Shown here: positions 1 through 6,784 of the stretch, piece after piece | How the letters are laid out: every line of letters starts with the position of its first letter | Numbering within the stretch: position 1 is the stretch's first letter | From: Psychrilyobacter sp. | GTDB lineage: Bacteria > Fusobacteriota > Fusobacteriia > Fusobacteriales > Fusobacteriaceae | Direction of reading: 5' to 3' | DNA: 13,942 bases | Assembly (NCBI GenBank): GCA_023145315.1 | Contig: JAGLEA010000046.1 | Coordinates: 1 to 13,942, forward strand | Made by a program: the position numbers and the translations under genes | Notes under the pieces: generated by a model | What the model was told of the DNA's origin: nothing | Seen by the model: the letters and a program-made list of their open reading frames with translations, nothing else | Database searches by the model: none

Positions 1-366
1 AAAAGTTAGAGCATCATGATTTGCTAATCTTTTAGGTGTTTTTCCTAATTCTAAAAATTTAGCTTTTATTTTATCTCTAAGCTCTAATCCTTTTGTAATT
101 TGTGCTGCTATAGCTATATCATCAAAGTTTGCATTTGTTATAGTAACAAACAATGCATTTGTTATGAAATAATCTAGTTTCTCTGAGAAACCACACGCTT
201 CTCTAGTTTCTAAATCAATCCCTTCTCTTAAGATAGATATTGATTTAGCAGTGTAAATTAATAGGTCTTGTAAATTAGAAGTTCCTTCTTTTTTTCCACA
301 AACCCCTGCGATTGTACATCCAGTTCCTTTTGCTGTTTCTTGACATTGGTAACAAAACATTGACAT
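1..366 (-). CDS. hcp: Hybrid cluster protein (hydroxylamine reductase / NO reductase), N-terminal 122 residues, cut by window edge
   Basis: Hcp carries a [4Fe-4S] cluster and an iron-sulfur-oxygen hybrid cluster. The family is linked to nitrosative stress defence, reducing nitric oxide or hydroxylamine in the cytoplasm. The visible N-terminus begins MSMFCYQCQETAKGTGCT and has cysteines at residues 5, 8, 17 and 23 (C-x2-C-x8-C-x5-C). This is the spacing of the strict-anaerobe class, as opposed to the longer spacing in enterobacteria. The start at 366 is set by a strong GGAGGT ribosome site at 373-378. The frame stays open to the left edge, so the C-terminal hybrid-cluster ligands are not visible. 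It is divergently transcribed from the epimerase gene and lies downstream of a perfect palindrome at 480-495. Identification is very secure; the exact physiological substrate is debated for the family. Confidence 0.95.
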   Translation of the reverse strand, partial: MSMFCYQCQETAKGTGCTIAGVCGKKEGTSNLQDLLIYTAKSISILREGIDLETREACGFSEKLDYFITNALFVTITNANFDDIAIAAQITKGLELRDKIKAKFLELGKTPKRLANHDALTF

Positions 367-442
367 AATTTTACCTCCATTTTTTTAATTGCTTTTAGAT
401 ATATACTAAAACTATTGTTAATTCCTTTTTTTTTATTTTTTT

Positions 443-458
443 AGTATAAATTAGTATA
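443..458 (-). promoter_or_regulatory. Candidate hcp -10 elements
   Basis: Two TATACT hexamers lie on the minus strand at 453-458 and 443-448. Using the upstream one, transcription would begin near 446, which puts the centre of the 480-495 palindrome at about -41.5. No good -35 hexamer is visible, as expected for an activator-dependent promoter. The placement is an inference. Confidence 0.5.
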
Positions 459-479
459 TCACTAATCACACTAAGTTGT

Positions 480-495
480 GGTAACATCTGTTACC
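480..495. promoter_or_regulatory. Perfect palindrome GGTAACA-TC-TGTTACC, probable operator for a Crp/Fnr-family regulator (HcpR-like)
   Basis: The two 7-base arms (480-486 and 489-495) are exact inverted repeats around a 2-base centre. The dyad lies between divergent hcp and the epimerase gene. The size and symmetry suit a dimeric helix-turn-helix regulator. HcpR, a Crp/Fnr-family protein, is known to control hcp in many anaerobes, so it is the leading candidate, but I cannot confirm its consensus from sequence alone. Confidence 0.65.
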
Positions 496-558
496 GTTTT
501 TCTAATTAATATTGACGATTGTTATTAAACTATTACCGTTCTATTTATATTGATTTCA

Positions 559-587
559 TTGACTTTTCATTGAAAAAATGGTAGATT
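559..587 (+). promoter_or_regulatory. Candidate promoter for the epimerase operon
   Basis: TTGACT at 559-564 is followed after 17 bases by TAGATT at 582-587 (4 of 6 matches to the -10 consensus). The transcript would start near 594, leaving about 28 bases before the ATG. A second possibility is TTGAAA at 570-575 with TATAAA at 594-599. Neither is strong. Confidence 0.4.
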
Positions 588-621
588 TGTAGTTATAAAT
601 AATCAATAAGGAGCGTGTATT

Positions 622-1698
622 ATGAAAATAATTTCAATTGAGACAAAAAAGGTAGATTTAGAATTACTAGAGCCATTTAGAGTATCTTTAGGACTCATAA
701 CTTCTCTATCTACTGTTTTAGTGAGAATAAAAACTGAAGATGGGTATGTAGGTTATGGGGAATCGGCTCCATTGTCATTTGTGACTGGAGAAACTGTAGA
801 TAGTGTTATTTCTGCGATTAATCTTATGAGCAAAACTTTGATCGGGATGGATTCTGCTTGTATCGAAAAAATTCACGAGACTATGAACAGAACTTTTAGA
901 GAAAATAATGTAGCTAAAGCTGGAATTGATATTGCGATCTATGATATTTTAGCAAAAAGAGCGAATCTTCCCCTTTATAAATATCTAGGTGGAAGTAAAA
1001 ATTCTTTTGAACTTGATAAAACTATCTCTATGGAAACCCCAGAAAAAATGGCTAAACTTGCTTTAAAGGTAAAATCAGAAGGGTTTAATATTGTAAAAGT
1101 TAAATTAGGAGAAAGACCTAAAAAAGACATTGCTAGAATAAAAGCGATTCGTGAAGCAATTGGATCTGATATGACTATAAGAATTGATGCTAATCAAGGA
1201 TGGACGAAAATTGAAGCTATAAAAATCATCAATGCTATTGAAAAATATGATATAGAAGTTATTGAGCAACCTTTAAAATACTGGGATTTAGAAGGACACA
1301 GTCTAGTTAGAGAAAAAGTTATGATACCACTTATGGCTGATGAAAGTTTATTTTCTCCCATGGATGCAATAAAAATTATAAAGGAAAAAGCTTTTGATTC
1401 ATTTAATATAAAGCTTATGAAATCTGCTGGACTCCATAATGCTATTAAGATAAGTTCTATAGGAGAAGCTGCTGGATACCAATGTATGGTGGGGTGTATG
1501 GGTGAGAGTTTAATAGGAATTTCTGCAGGGGCTAGCTTCATTGCAGGAAGAACAAATGTACCTTTTGGAGATACCGATAGTATTTTCCACATGGCACAGC
1601 CTAGTGCTATAACAGGGGGATTTACTGTTACAAACGGTGTAGTAACTATGTCTAATGAACCAGGTTTAGGTATTGAAGTAGAATGGGATAAACTTTAA
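622..1698 (+). CDS. Dipeptide epimerase, enolase superfamily (mandelate racemase/MLE-like)
   Basis: This enzyme should invert the alpha carbon of the second residue of a dipeptide, using two lysines on opposite faces and a Mg2+ ion in a TIM barrel. The capping domain is roughly residues 1-120. The KxK motif is K159-V-K161, the metal ligands are D189 (RIDAN), E215 (VIEQP) and D240 (MADES), and the second catalytic lysine is K264 (NIKLMK). D317-T-D319 matches the DxD motif that binds the substrate's amino group in dipeptide epimerases, which separates it from other enolase-superfamily members. At 358 residues it is full length. The start follows AAGGAG at 608-613. The arginine near position 24 linked to Glu recognition in B. 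subtilis YkfB is Gly here, so L-Ala-D/L-Glu specificity should not be assumed. It leads a three-gene cluster with a membrane protein and a serine hydrolase. Confidence 0.9.
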   Translation: MKIISIETKKVDLELLEPFRVSLGLITSLSTVLVRIKTEDGYVGYGESAPLSFVTGETVDSVISAINLMSKTLIGMDSACIEKIHETMNRTFRENNVAKAGIDIAIYDILAKRANLPLYKYLGGSKNSFELDKTISMETPEKMAKLALKVKSEGFNIVKVKLGERPKKDIARIKAIREAIGSDMTIRIDANQGWTKIEAIKIINAIEKYDIEVIEQPLKYWDLEGHSLVREKVMIPLMADESLFSPMDAIKIIKEKAFDSFNIKLMKSAGLHNAIKISSIGEAAGYQCMVGCMGESLIGISAGASFIAGRTNVPFGDTDSIFHMAQPSAITGGFTVTNGVVTMSNEPGLGIEVEWDKL

Positions 1699-1700
1699 TT

Positions 1701-1725
1701 AAAGTATTCATAGAAATACTTTTTT
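1701..1725 (+). terminator. Weak AT-rich hairpin between epimerase and DUF819 genes
   Basis: AAAGTATT (1701-1708) pairs with AATACTTT (1715-1722) around a 6-base loop, and the 3' arm runs into further T residues. It may be a partial terminator or mRNA processing/stability element inside the operon. Being almost all A-T, it is unlikely to stop transcription fully. Confidence 0.35.
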
Positions 1726-1741
1726 CATTAGGAGGAATCAA

Positions 1742-2896
1742 ATGATCAAATCAACAGAATTAATATGGGCAACCATTGCAACAATTATTGCACTAACTTT
1801 TTTTCTACAAAAATTTAAAGGTTTCAAAATTATAGGGCCTTCAATTTTATGTATTTTAGCAGGAATACTTTTAGGAAATATAGGGATATTACCACACATG
1901 GATGGTGTTTATATAACTATTATCACCTATGCTATACCTCTTTCATTATCTATGTTTATGCTAAATTTAGATCTACGAGAGATTTCAAAACTTTCTAAGG
2001 AACCGCTTATTGCTATAGGATTAGCAGTATCTACCGTATCTATAGTTGCTTTTAGTGCTTCCTTTTTATTCCATGAGTCTATACCTAATCTTTATAGGTA
2101 TACTGGAATGTTTATAGGGACTTATACAGGTGGAAGTGCGAATCTAAGTGCTGTAGGAGTTGCACTTAATGCAACAACGACTGAATTTGCAACTGCAAAT
2201 GCAGCAGACTACATCACAGGAATGCCTATTTTAATATTATTTTTCTTATTGCCATCATTAGTTTTAAAATCTAAAGTAGCACATAAAATATTACCATATT
2301 CTCTTTCTCCAGAGGAGCTTCATTCTAATGAAGATGGAGAAATTTTTGGGCCGAAACATTGGTCAGTTACAGATCTATCGATGTTATTTGCGATTGCACT
2401 AATCTTAATGTCATTTTCTGGATGGGTAGCTTCATTTGCAAGTCAAGAGATGGCTAGTGCTGTAAAAATATTAACTATAACAACAGCTTCTATTATCTTA
2501 GGACAATTTAAAAGTATTCAAAAAATAAAAGGTAATACAGAAGTAGGGATCTATATCAGTGCTTTTTTCTTGGTGGTTATAGGTTTAACAGTTGACCTTG
2601 GAACAGTTTTTACTTCAGTTCCATTGATTGCTTTATTTTGTGCTATTATAATTTTTGGTTCTGCTATTATCTATGTAACTTTATGTAGAATTGCAAAAAT
2701 AAAAAGAGAGTATGTTATAATTGCGTTCGTTGCTGCAATATCTGATGGAAGCACCGCTGCTATAATCTCTGCTTCTAATAAATGGAAATCACTTATTCAA
2801 ATTTCTATACTTTTAGGAACTATAGGAGGATTAGTAGGAAACTATGCAGGGATTGCTATTGCAACACTAGTTAAGCAACTTACAATAGGGGGTTAA
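1742..2896 (+). CDS. DUF819 family (YjcL-like) integral membrane protein, probable transporter
   Basis: A 384-residue polytopic inner-membrane protein with about ten hydrophobic segments, starting near residues 7-22, 29-48, 58-74, 88-110, 160-176, 212-232, 242-254, 268-282, 292-314 and 324-376. A conserved glycine/serine loop GTYTGGSANLSAVG (126-139) and a C-terminal segment with ISDGSTAA (333-340) and GGLVGNYAG (362-370) are typical of DUF819. A hydrophilic stretch at about 185-210 separates the two halves, suggesting an internally duplicated carrier fold, though I cannot prove that by eye. The family has no established substrate that I know of. The start follows AGGAGG at 1730-1735. It lies 43 bases after the epimerase and 4 bases before the hydrolase, so it may import the peptide or export the product handled by those enzymes. 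That role is inferred from context only. Confidence 0.85.
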   Translation: MIKSTELIWATIATIIALTFFLQKFKGFKIIGPSILCILAGILLGNIGILPHMDGVYITIITYAIPLSLSMFMLNLDLREISKLSKEPLIAIGLAVSTVSIVAFSASFLFHESIPNLYRYTGMFIGTYTGGSANLSAVGVALNATTTEFATANAADYITGMPILILFFLLPSLVLKSKVAHKILPYSLSPEELHSNEDGEIFGPKHWSVTDLSMLFAIALILMSFSGWVASFASQEMASAVKILTITTASIILGQFKSIQKIKGNTEVGIYISAFFLVVIGLTVDLGTVFTSVPLIALFCAIIIFGSAIIYVTLCRIAKIKREYVIIAFVAAISDGSTAAIISASNKWKSLIQISILLGTIGGLVGNYAGIAIATLVKQLTIGG

Positions 2897-2900
2897 TTAC

Positions 2901-3896
2901 ATGGTATTAAAACAAAAACTAGCTACTGAATTTGATTTGTTTGAAGCTAACGATACAAATATTATGCTATTTACAAATCTTGGTGGAGAAGAGTTTAAAT
3001 TTGGAAATCATTCTGAAAATTTTGATCTACTTTATGAAATTGGAAGTTCTTCTAAGATGTTTGCAAGTTTATCTATATTTTTACTTCAAGAAAAGGGTCT
3101 TCTGAATATCAACGATTCTATTGGAGATTACCTAGATAAAGAATATTCTAATCAACTAGTAGTGAATGGGATAGATTACTCTAAAGTGACTATAAAAAGC
3201 GTTCTAAATCATACTAGTGGTTTAGGGGATCATTTGAATTCTGGTGATGATGAGAAAGTCTTATCTTATGTAAATGCTCACAAAAAACCATTTTCTTTTG
3301 AAGAAATTATGTATATGGGACGCGAAAATACAACTGAGAAGTTTACTAAACCATACTCTGAGCAAGCATATTCTAATATTGGATATATATTGATAGGTAA
3401 AATTATTGAATTTATTAGTAAAATTTCATATAAAGATTTTATAAGAGAAAATATCTTTAAACCTCTTAATATGAATGATAGTCTTTTCATTAGTGATAAC
3501 TCCTCTAATAAGAATATTTTATGTGGAACTTATAAAGGATTACCTAGTAAAATTTCACCTTCTCTAGCACAAGCTGCCGGTGAGATAATTAGTTCTTTAG
3601 AGGACATGAAAAAGTTTTTAGTAGGAGTTTTTTCAGGAAAACTTGTTTCTCAAGAAACTCTAAATATTATTTTTAAAAGTGTTATTAATAAAAGTACGAA
3701 TGAAAATAGTAGATGTTTTGGGTATGGTTTTTATATAGATAATGGATTTATTGGGCATGCAGGTCAAACTTTTGGATTCTTATCAAAAGCTTTTTACCAT
3801 ATAGAAAGTAAAAACTTTATTATTATAGTACAAAATGATGCTATGGTTTCAGAAGAATTCAAAAAAATTATAGAAATTTTAGAAGAAAAAAAATAA
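2901..3896 (+). CDS. Serine hydrolase of the beta-lactamase/penicillin-binding-protein (class C-like) fold, cytoplasmic
   Basis: The three active-site motifs of the fold are present: SxxK as S49-S-S-K52, YxN as Y157-S-N159, and HAG at 286-288 replacing the KTG of classical PBPs. The family hallmark NHTSGL is at 103-108. Members include D-aminopeptidases, DD-peptidases, esterases and class C beta-lactamases. There is no signal peptide or N-terminal membrane segment (MVLKQKLATEFDLFEANDTN), so the protein should be cytoplasmic; this argues against a role as a periplasmic beta-lactamase and for an intracellular peptidase or amidase. The 331-residue length fits a single catalytic domain. It starts 4 bases after the DUF819 stop, with the G-rich AGGGGG at the end of that gene serving as ribosome site, implying translational coupling. 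Its partnership with a dipeptide epimerase suggests a peptide or D-amino-acid substrate, which is an inference. Confidence 0.85.
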   Translation: MVLKQKLATEFDLFEANDTNIMLFTNLGGEEFKFGNHSENFDLLYEIGSSSKMFASLSIFLLQEKGLLNINDSIGDYLDKEYSNQLVVNGIDYSKVTIKSVLNHTSGLGDHLNSGDDEKVLSYVNAHKKPFSFEEIMYMGRENTTEKFTKPYSEQAYSNIGYILIGKIIEFISKISYKDFIRENIFKPLNMNDSLFISDNSSNKNILCGTYKGLPSKISPSLAQAAGEIISSLEDMKKFLVGVFSGKLVSQETLNIIFKSVINKSTNENSRCFGYGFYIDNGFIGHAGQTFGFLSKAFYHIESKNFIIIVQNDAMVSEEFKKIIEILEEKK

Positions 3897-3950
3897 AAAA
3901 TAAAGGTAATTTAGAAGAATTTATTAGTTCTCTTTGTTGCCTTTATTTTT
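3896..3950 (+). terminator. Terminator after the epimerase-DUF819-hydrolase operon
   Basis: Bases 3896-3909 pair with 3937-3950 over about 14 bp, with one G-T wobble; the core is AAAAATAAAGG against CCTTTATTTTT. The 27-base loop can form a small inner AGAA/TTCT stem. The arm ends in a T-run, consistent with intrinsic termination just after the hydrolase stop codon. Confidence 0.65.
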
Positions 3951-3993
3951 ACTCTCTTTTTAGGAGAAAAAGGAAGCTATCTTATTCTACACC

Positions 3994-4022
3994 TTGAAAA
4001 TAAAGGTTTTTTATGCTATAAT
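3994..4022 (+). promoter_or_regulatory. Strong sigma-70-type promoter for prfB-gltX
   Basis: TTGAAA at 3994-3999, a 17-base spacer, and a perfect TATAAT at 4017-4022 preceded by TGC (an extended -10). The transcript would begin near 4029, giving a leader of about 40 bases before the prfB ATG. This is the clearest promoter in the window. Confidence 0.8.
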
Positions 4023-4068
4023 TTTTTAACTTAAATATATAAATAATTTGAATTATAGGTGGTTATAG

Positions 4069-5167
4069 ATGGATATTTTAGAAATAACACGAGCCATGGT
4101 AGGGATAAAAAGTAAAATAAATGAAATTAGGGGGCATCTTTGACCTCGAACAAAAAGCTTATGAAATAAAAGTTTTAGAAGAAAAAACTTTAAAAAATGG
4201 TTTTTGGAATGATAAAAATAAAAGTTCAAAAACAATAAAGGAATTAAATATTCTAAAAGGAATTGTAGAAGAATACAAAAAACTTTCTGATAATATTGAT
4301 GAGTTAGAAGTTCTTATAGAGTTTGTAGAAGCTGGTGAAGATGAGTTTAAAAATGAACTTGAAGTAAAATTTAAAACCTTAATAAGAGAGTTAGATAGCT
4401 TTGATACTGCTTTACTTCTAGATGGTGAATTTGATGAAAATGGTGCAATATTTACTATACATGCAGGAGCTGGTGGAACAGAATCTTGTGACTGGGCTGA
4501 GATGCTTTATAGAATGTATAGTAGATGGTTTAACTCAAAAGGATATAAGGTAGAGGAGTTAGATTACCAAGCTGGAGACACTGTTGGAATAAAATCTATA
4601 ACTTTATTAGTTAGTGGATTACGAGCTTATGGGTATCTAAAGGGTGAAAAAGGAGTTCATAGACTAGTAAGAATATCTCCATTTGATGCTGCTAAAAAAA
4701 GGCACACTTCTTTTGCATCTATAGATGTAACACCTGAAATAGACGATACTATCAATATAGAAGTAAAAGCTTGTGATTTGAAAGTTGACACATTTCGAGC
4801 TGGAGGAGCTGGAGGGCAACATGTTAATACTACAGACTCTGCAGTCAGAATGACACATATTCCTACAGGTGTTATCGTAGGGTGTCAAAGTGGTAGATCA
4901 CAACTCCAAAATAGGGAAACAGCTCTAAAGATGTTAAAATCTAAATTATTAGAGATTGAGATGAAAAAAAGAGAGGATGAATTAAAAAAACTTCATGGTG
5001 AACAATCAGATAATAGTTGGGGTAACCAAATAAGGTCATATGTATTCCAACCATATACCATGGTAAAAGACCATAGAACGAGTGAAGAGATAGGAAATGT
5101 AAAAGCAGTAATGGACGGAGAAATAGATAGTTTTATAACTGCATATTTGAGATGGATGAAAAAATAA
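4069..5167 (+). CDS. prfB: Peptide chain release factor 2, expressed by +1 programmed frameshift (4069-4140 joined to 4142-5167)
   Basis: RF2 recognises UGA and UAA stops and triggers peptide release on the ribosome. Zero-frame translation starts at ATG 4069 behind AGGTGG (4057-4062) and reads 24 codons to a TGA at 4141-4143. The +1 frame then continues from GAC at 4142. The joined protein is 365 residues, the same length as E. coli RF2. The anticodon-like tripeptide S-P-F is at about 203-205 and the catalytic GGQ at about 248-250 (AGGAGGQHVN). The N-terminal part, about residues 25-105, is the helical domain of the family. Starting at the internal ATG at 4121 would avoid the shift but would lose the N-terminus and has no suitable ribosome site. 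gltX follows 39 bases downstream and probably shares the transcript. Confidence 0.95.
4129..4144 (+). promoter_or_regulatory. prfB programmed +1 frameshift site
   Basis: AGGGGG (4129-4134), an internal Shine-Dalgarno-like element, is followed by CAT, the slippery CTT, TGA and C. Slippage from CTT to TTT in the +1 frame is favoured when RF2 is scarce, because the in-frame UGA is then decoded slowly. The order and spacing match the canonical bacterial element, with CAT where many species have TAT. This gives autoregulation of RF2. Confidence 0.95.
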
Positions 5168-5206
5168 GGTTTATTATAATTTAGAAAATTTTAGGAGGAA
5201 CAAGAT

Positions 5207-6718
5207 ATGTGTAAAGAAATAAGAACCAGAATAGCACCTTCACCAACAGGAGATCCCCATGTAGGAACAGCCTATATAGCATTATTTAACTTAGCTATGG
5301 CTAAAAAAAATGGTGGGTCATTTTTACTAAGAATAGAGGATACCGACCAAACTAGATCAACTGCTGATTCAGAAAAGCAAATTTTTGATTCATTAAAATG
5401 GTTAGATTTATTTTATGATGAAGGGCCTGATGTAGGTGGAGATTTTGGACCTTATAGACAATCAGAAAGATTTGATCTATACGGAAAATATGCAAAGGAG
5501 TTAGTAGAAAAAGGAGAAGCATATTATTGTTTCTGTACTAGAGATAGATTAGATAAATTAAGAGAGAGACAAAAAGCTATGAAAAAAGCTCCTGGATATG
5601 ATGGACACTGTAGATCTTTATCGTCAGAAGAAATCAAAGCTAAATTAGAGGCTGGAGAAGACTATGTTATTAGATTAAAAATGCCATATGATGGTGAAAC
5701 TATTATAAAAGATGTTTTAAGAGGAGAAGTAAAATTTGCAAATAATAATATTGATGATCAAGTTTTACTAAAGGGAGATGGATTTCCAACTTATCACTTA
5801 GCTAATGTGGTCGATGATCATCTAATGGGAATAACTCATGTTATTAGAGCTGAAGAGTGGATAGCTTCTACACCTAAACACATAAGAATGTATGAAGCAT
5901 TTGGATGGGATATGCCACAATTTATTCATATGCCACTACTTAGAAACGCAGATAGAACTAAAATTTCAAAAAGAAAAAATCCTGTATCATTAAATTACTA
6001 TGTAGAAGAGGGATATTTAAAAGAGGGAATGATAAATTTTCTTGGATTAATGGGATATTCTGTAGGAGAAAATAAAGAAATATTTACACTTGATGAATTT
6101 ATAGAAACTTTTGATATTACAAAAGTATCCCTAGGTGGACCAATCTTTGATTTAGAAAAATTAGGTTGGGTAAATAATCAACATATGAGAATGAAAGATT
6201 TAGGAGAATTGACTAAATTAGCTACAAACTTCTTCATTAATAGAGAATTTGTATCTAAAAATCCAAGTGATGCAGAAATAAAAACTTTGGAAAGAGTCGT
6301 GGAAATATTAAGAGAACCTGCAACAACATTAAAAGAATTAGCAACACTAGCTGATATATATTATGTAGATAAATTTTCACTACCTGAAACTACAGAAGAT
6401 ATGAGTAAAAAAGTAAGAAAACCTATTGAGAGATTGCACAATGCTCTAAAAGGTGAAGATGAATTGAAAGCTATAAAATACTTTATAGCTAAATTAGAAG
6501 AGGCTGAGGAAGAGATCACAGTAGATGCTGCTAAATCTATGTTACTAGATACTTTAGAAACTTTGGGAACAGGACCTGGTAAAGTGTATATGCCTTTAAG
6601 AGCTATAATTACAGGGCAAGGTAAAGGGGCTGAACTATATAACGTTATCTCTATAATAGGGAAAACTAGAACTTTAGCTAGAATTAAAAATATGAATGAA
6701 CAATATAATATATATTAG
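5207..6718 (+). CDS. gltX: Glutamyl-tRNA synthetase
   Basis: A class I aminoacyl-tRNA synthetase that charges tRNA(Glu). The nucleotide-binding HIGH motif appears as PHVG (17-20) in APSPTGDPHVGTAY, followed by RIEDTDQTRS (42-51). The KMSKS loop is KISKR (252-256). C108, C110 and C135 in the connective peptide could be zinc ligands as in the E. coli enzyme, although the spacing differs. The C-terminal anticodon-binding part runs from about 330 to 503. At 503 residues it is slightly longer than E. coli or Bacillus GluRS. The start is fixed by AGGAGG at 5193-5198. A perfect TATAAT at 5175-5180 upstream could give a secondary promoter, but no convincing -35 accompanies it. I cannot tell whether it also charges tRNA(Gln); gatCAB is not visible here. 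Confidence 0.95.
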   Translation: MCKEIRTRIAPSPTGDPHVGTAYIALFNLAMAKKNGGSFLLRIEDTDQTRSTADSEKQIFDSLKWLDLFYDEGPDVGGDFGPYRQSERFDLYGKYAKELVEKGEAYYCFCTRDRLDKLRERQKAMKKAPGYDGHCRSLSSEEIKAKLEAGEDYVIRLKMPYDGETIIKDVLRGEVKFANNNIDDQVLLKGDGFPTYHLANVVDDHLMGITHVIRAEEWIASTPKHIRMYEAFGWDMPQFIHMPLLRNADRTKISKRKNPVSLNYYVEEGYLKEGMINFLGLMGYSVGENKEIFTLDEFIETFDITKVSLGGPIFDLEKLGWVNNQHMRMKDLGELTKLATNFFINREFVSKNPSDAEIKTLERVVEILREPATTLKELATLADIYYVDKFSLPETTEDMSKKVRKPIERLHNALKGEDELKAIKYFIAKLEEAEEEITVDAAKSMLLDTLETLGTGPGKVYMPLRAIITGQGKGAELYNVISIIGKTRTLARIKNMNEQYNIY

Positions 6719-6765
6719 ATAAAAATAGAGAGAAGCTCCTAAGAGCTTCTCTCTATTTTTATCTA
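6716..6765. terminator. Perfect 23-bp bidirectional terminator between gltX and nagE
   Basis: Bases 6716-6738 and 6743-6765 are exact reverse complements around the 4-base loop CTAA. Each strand carries a GC-containing core (GAGAAGCTC) and an A-run on one side that becomes a T-run on the other. It can therefore stop gltX transcription rightward and nagE transcription leftward. The 5' arm begins at the gltX TAG stop codon. Confidence 0.92.
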
Positions 6766-6784
6766 GCTGTATAATTACTTCTAA

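Noticed and set aside
1194..1592. Open frame on the minus strand inside the epimerase gene
   Set aside because: It is fully antisense to a gene with intact catalytic motifs, has no ribosome site, and its translation looks like low-quality hydrophobic sequence.
4121..4144. ATG at 4121 as the start of prfB
   Set aside because: It opens the +1 frame but lacks a ribosome site at proper spacing for initiation and would remove the conserved N-terminus. The G-run beside it is the frameshift stimulator, and the 4069 start has both promoter and AGGTGG.
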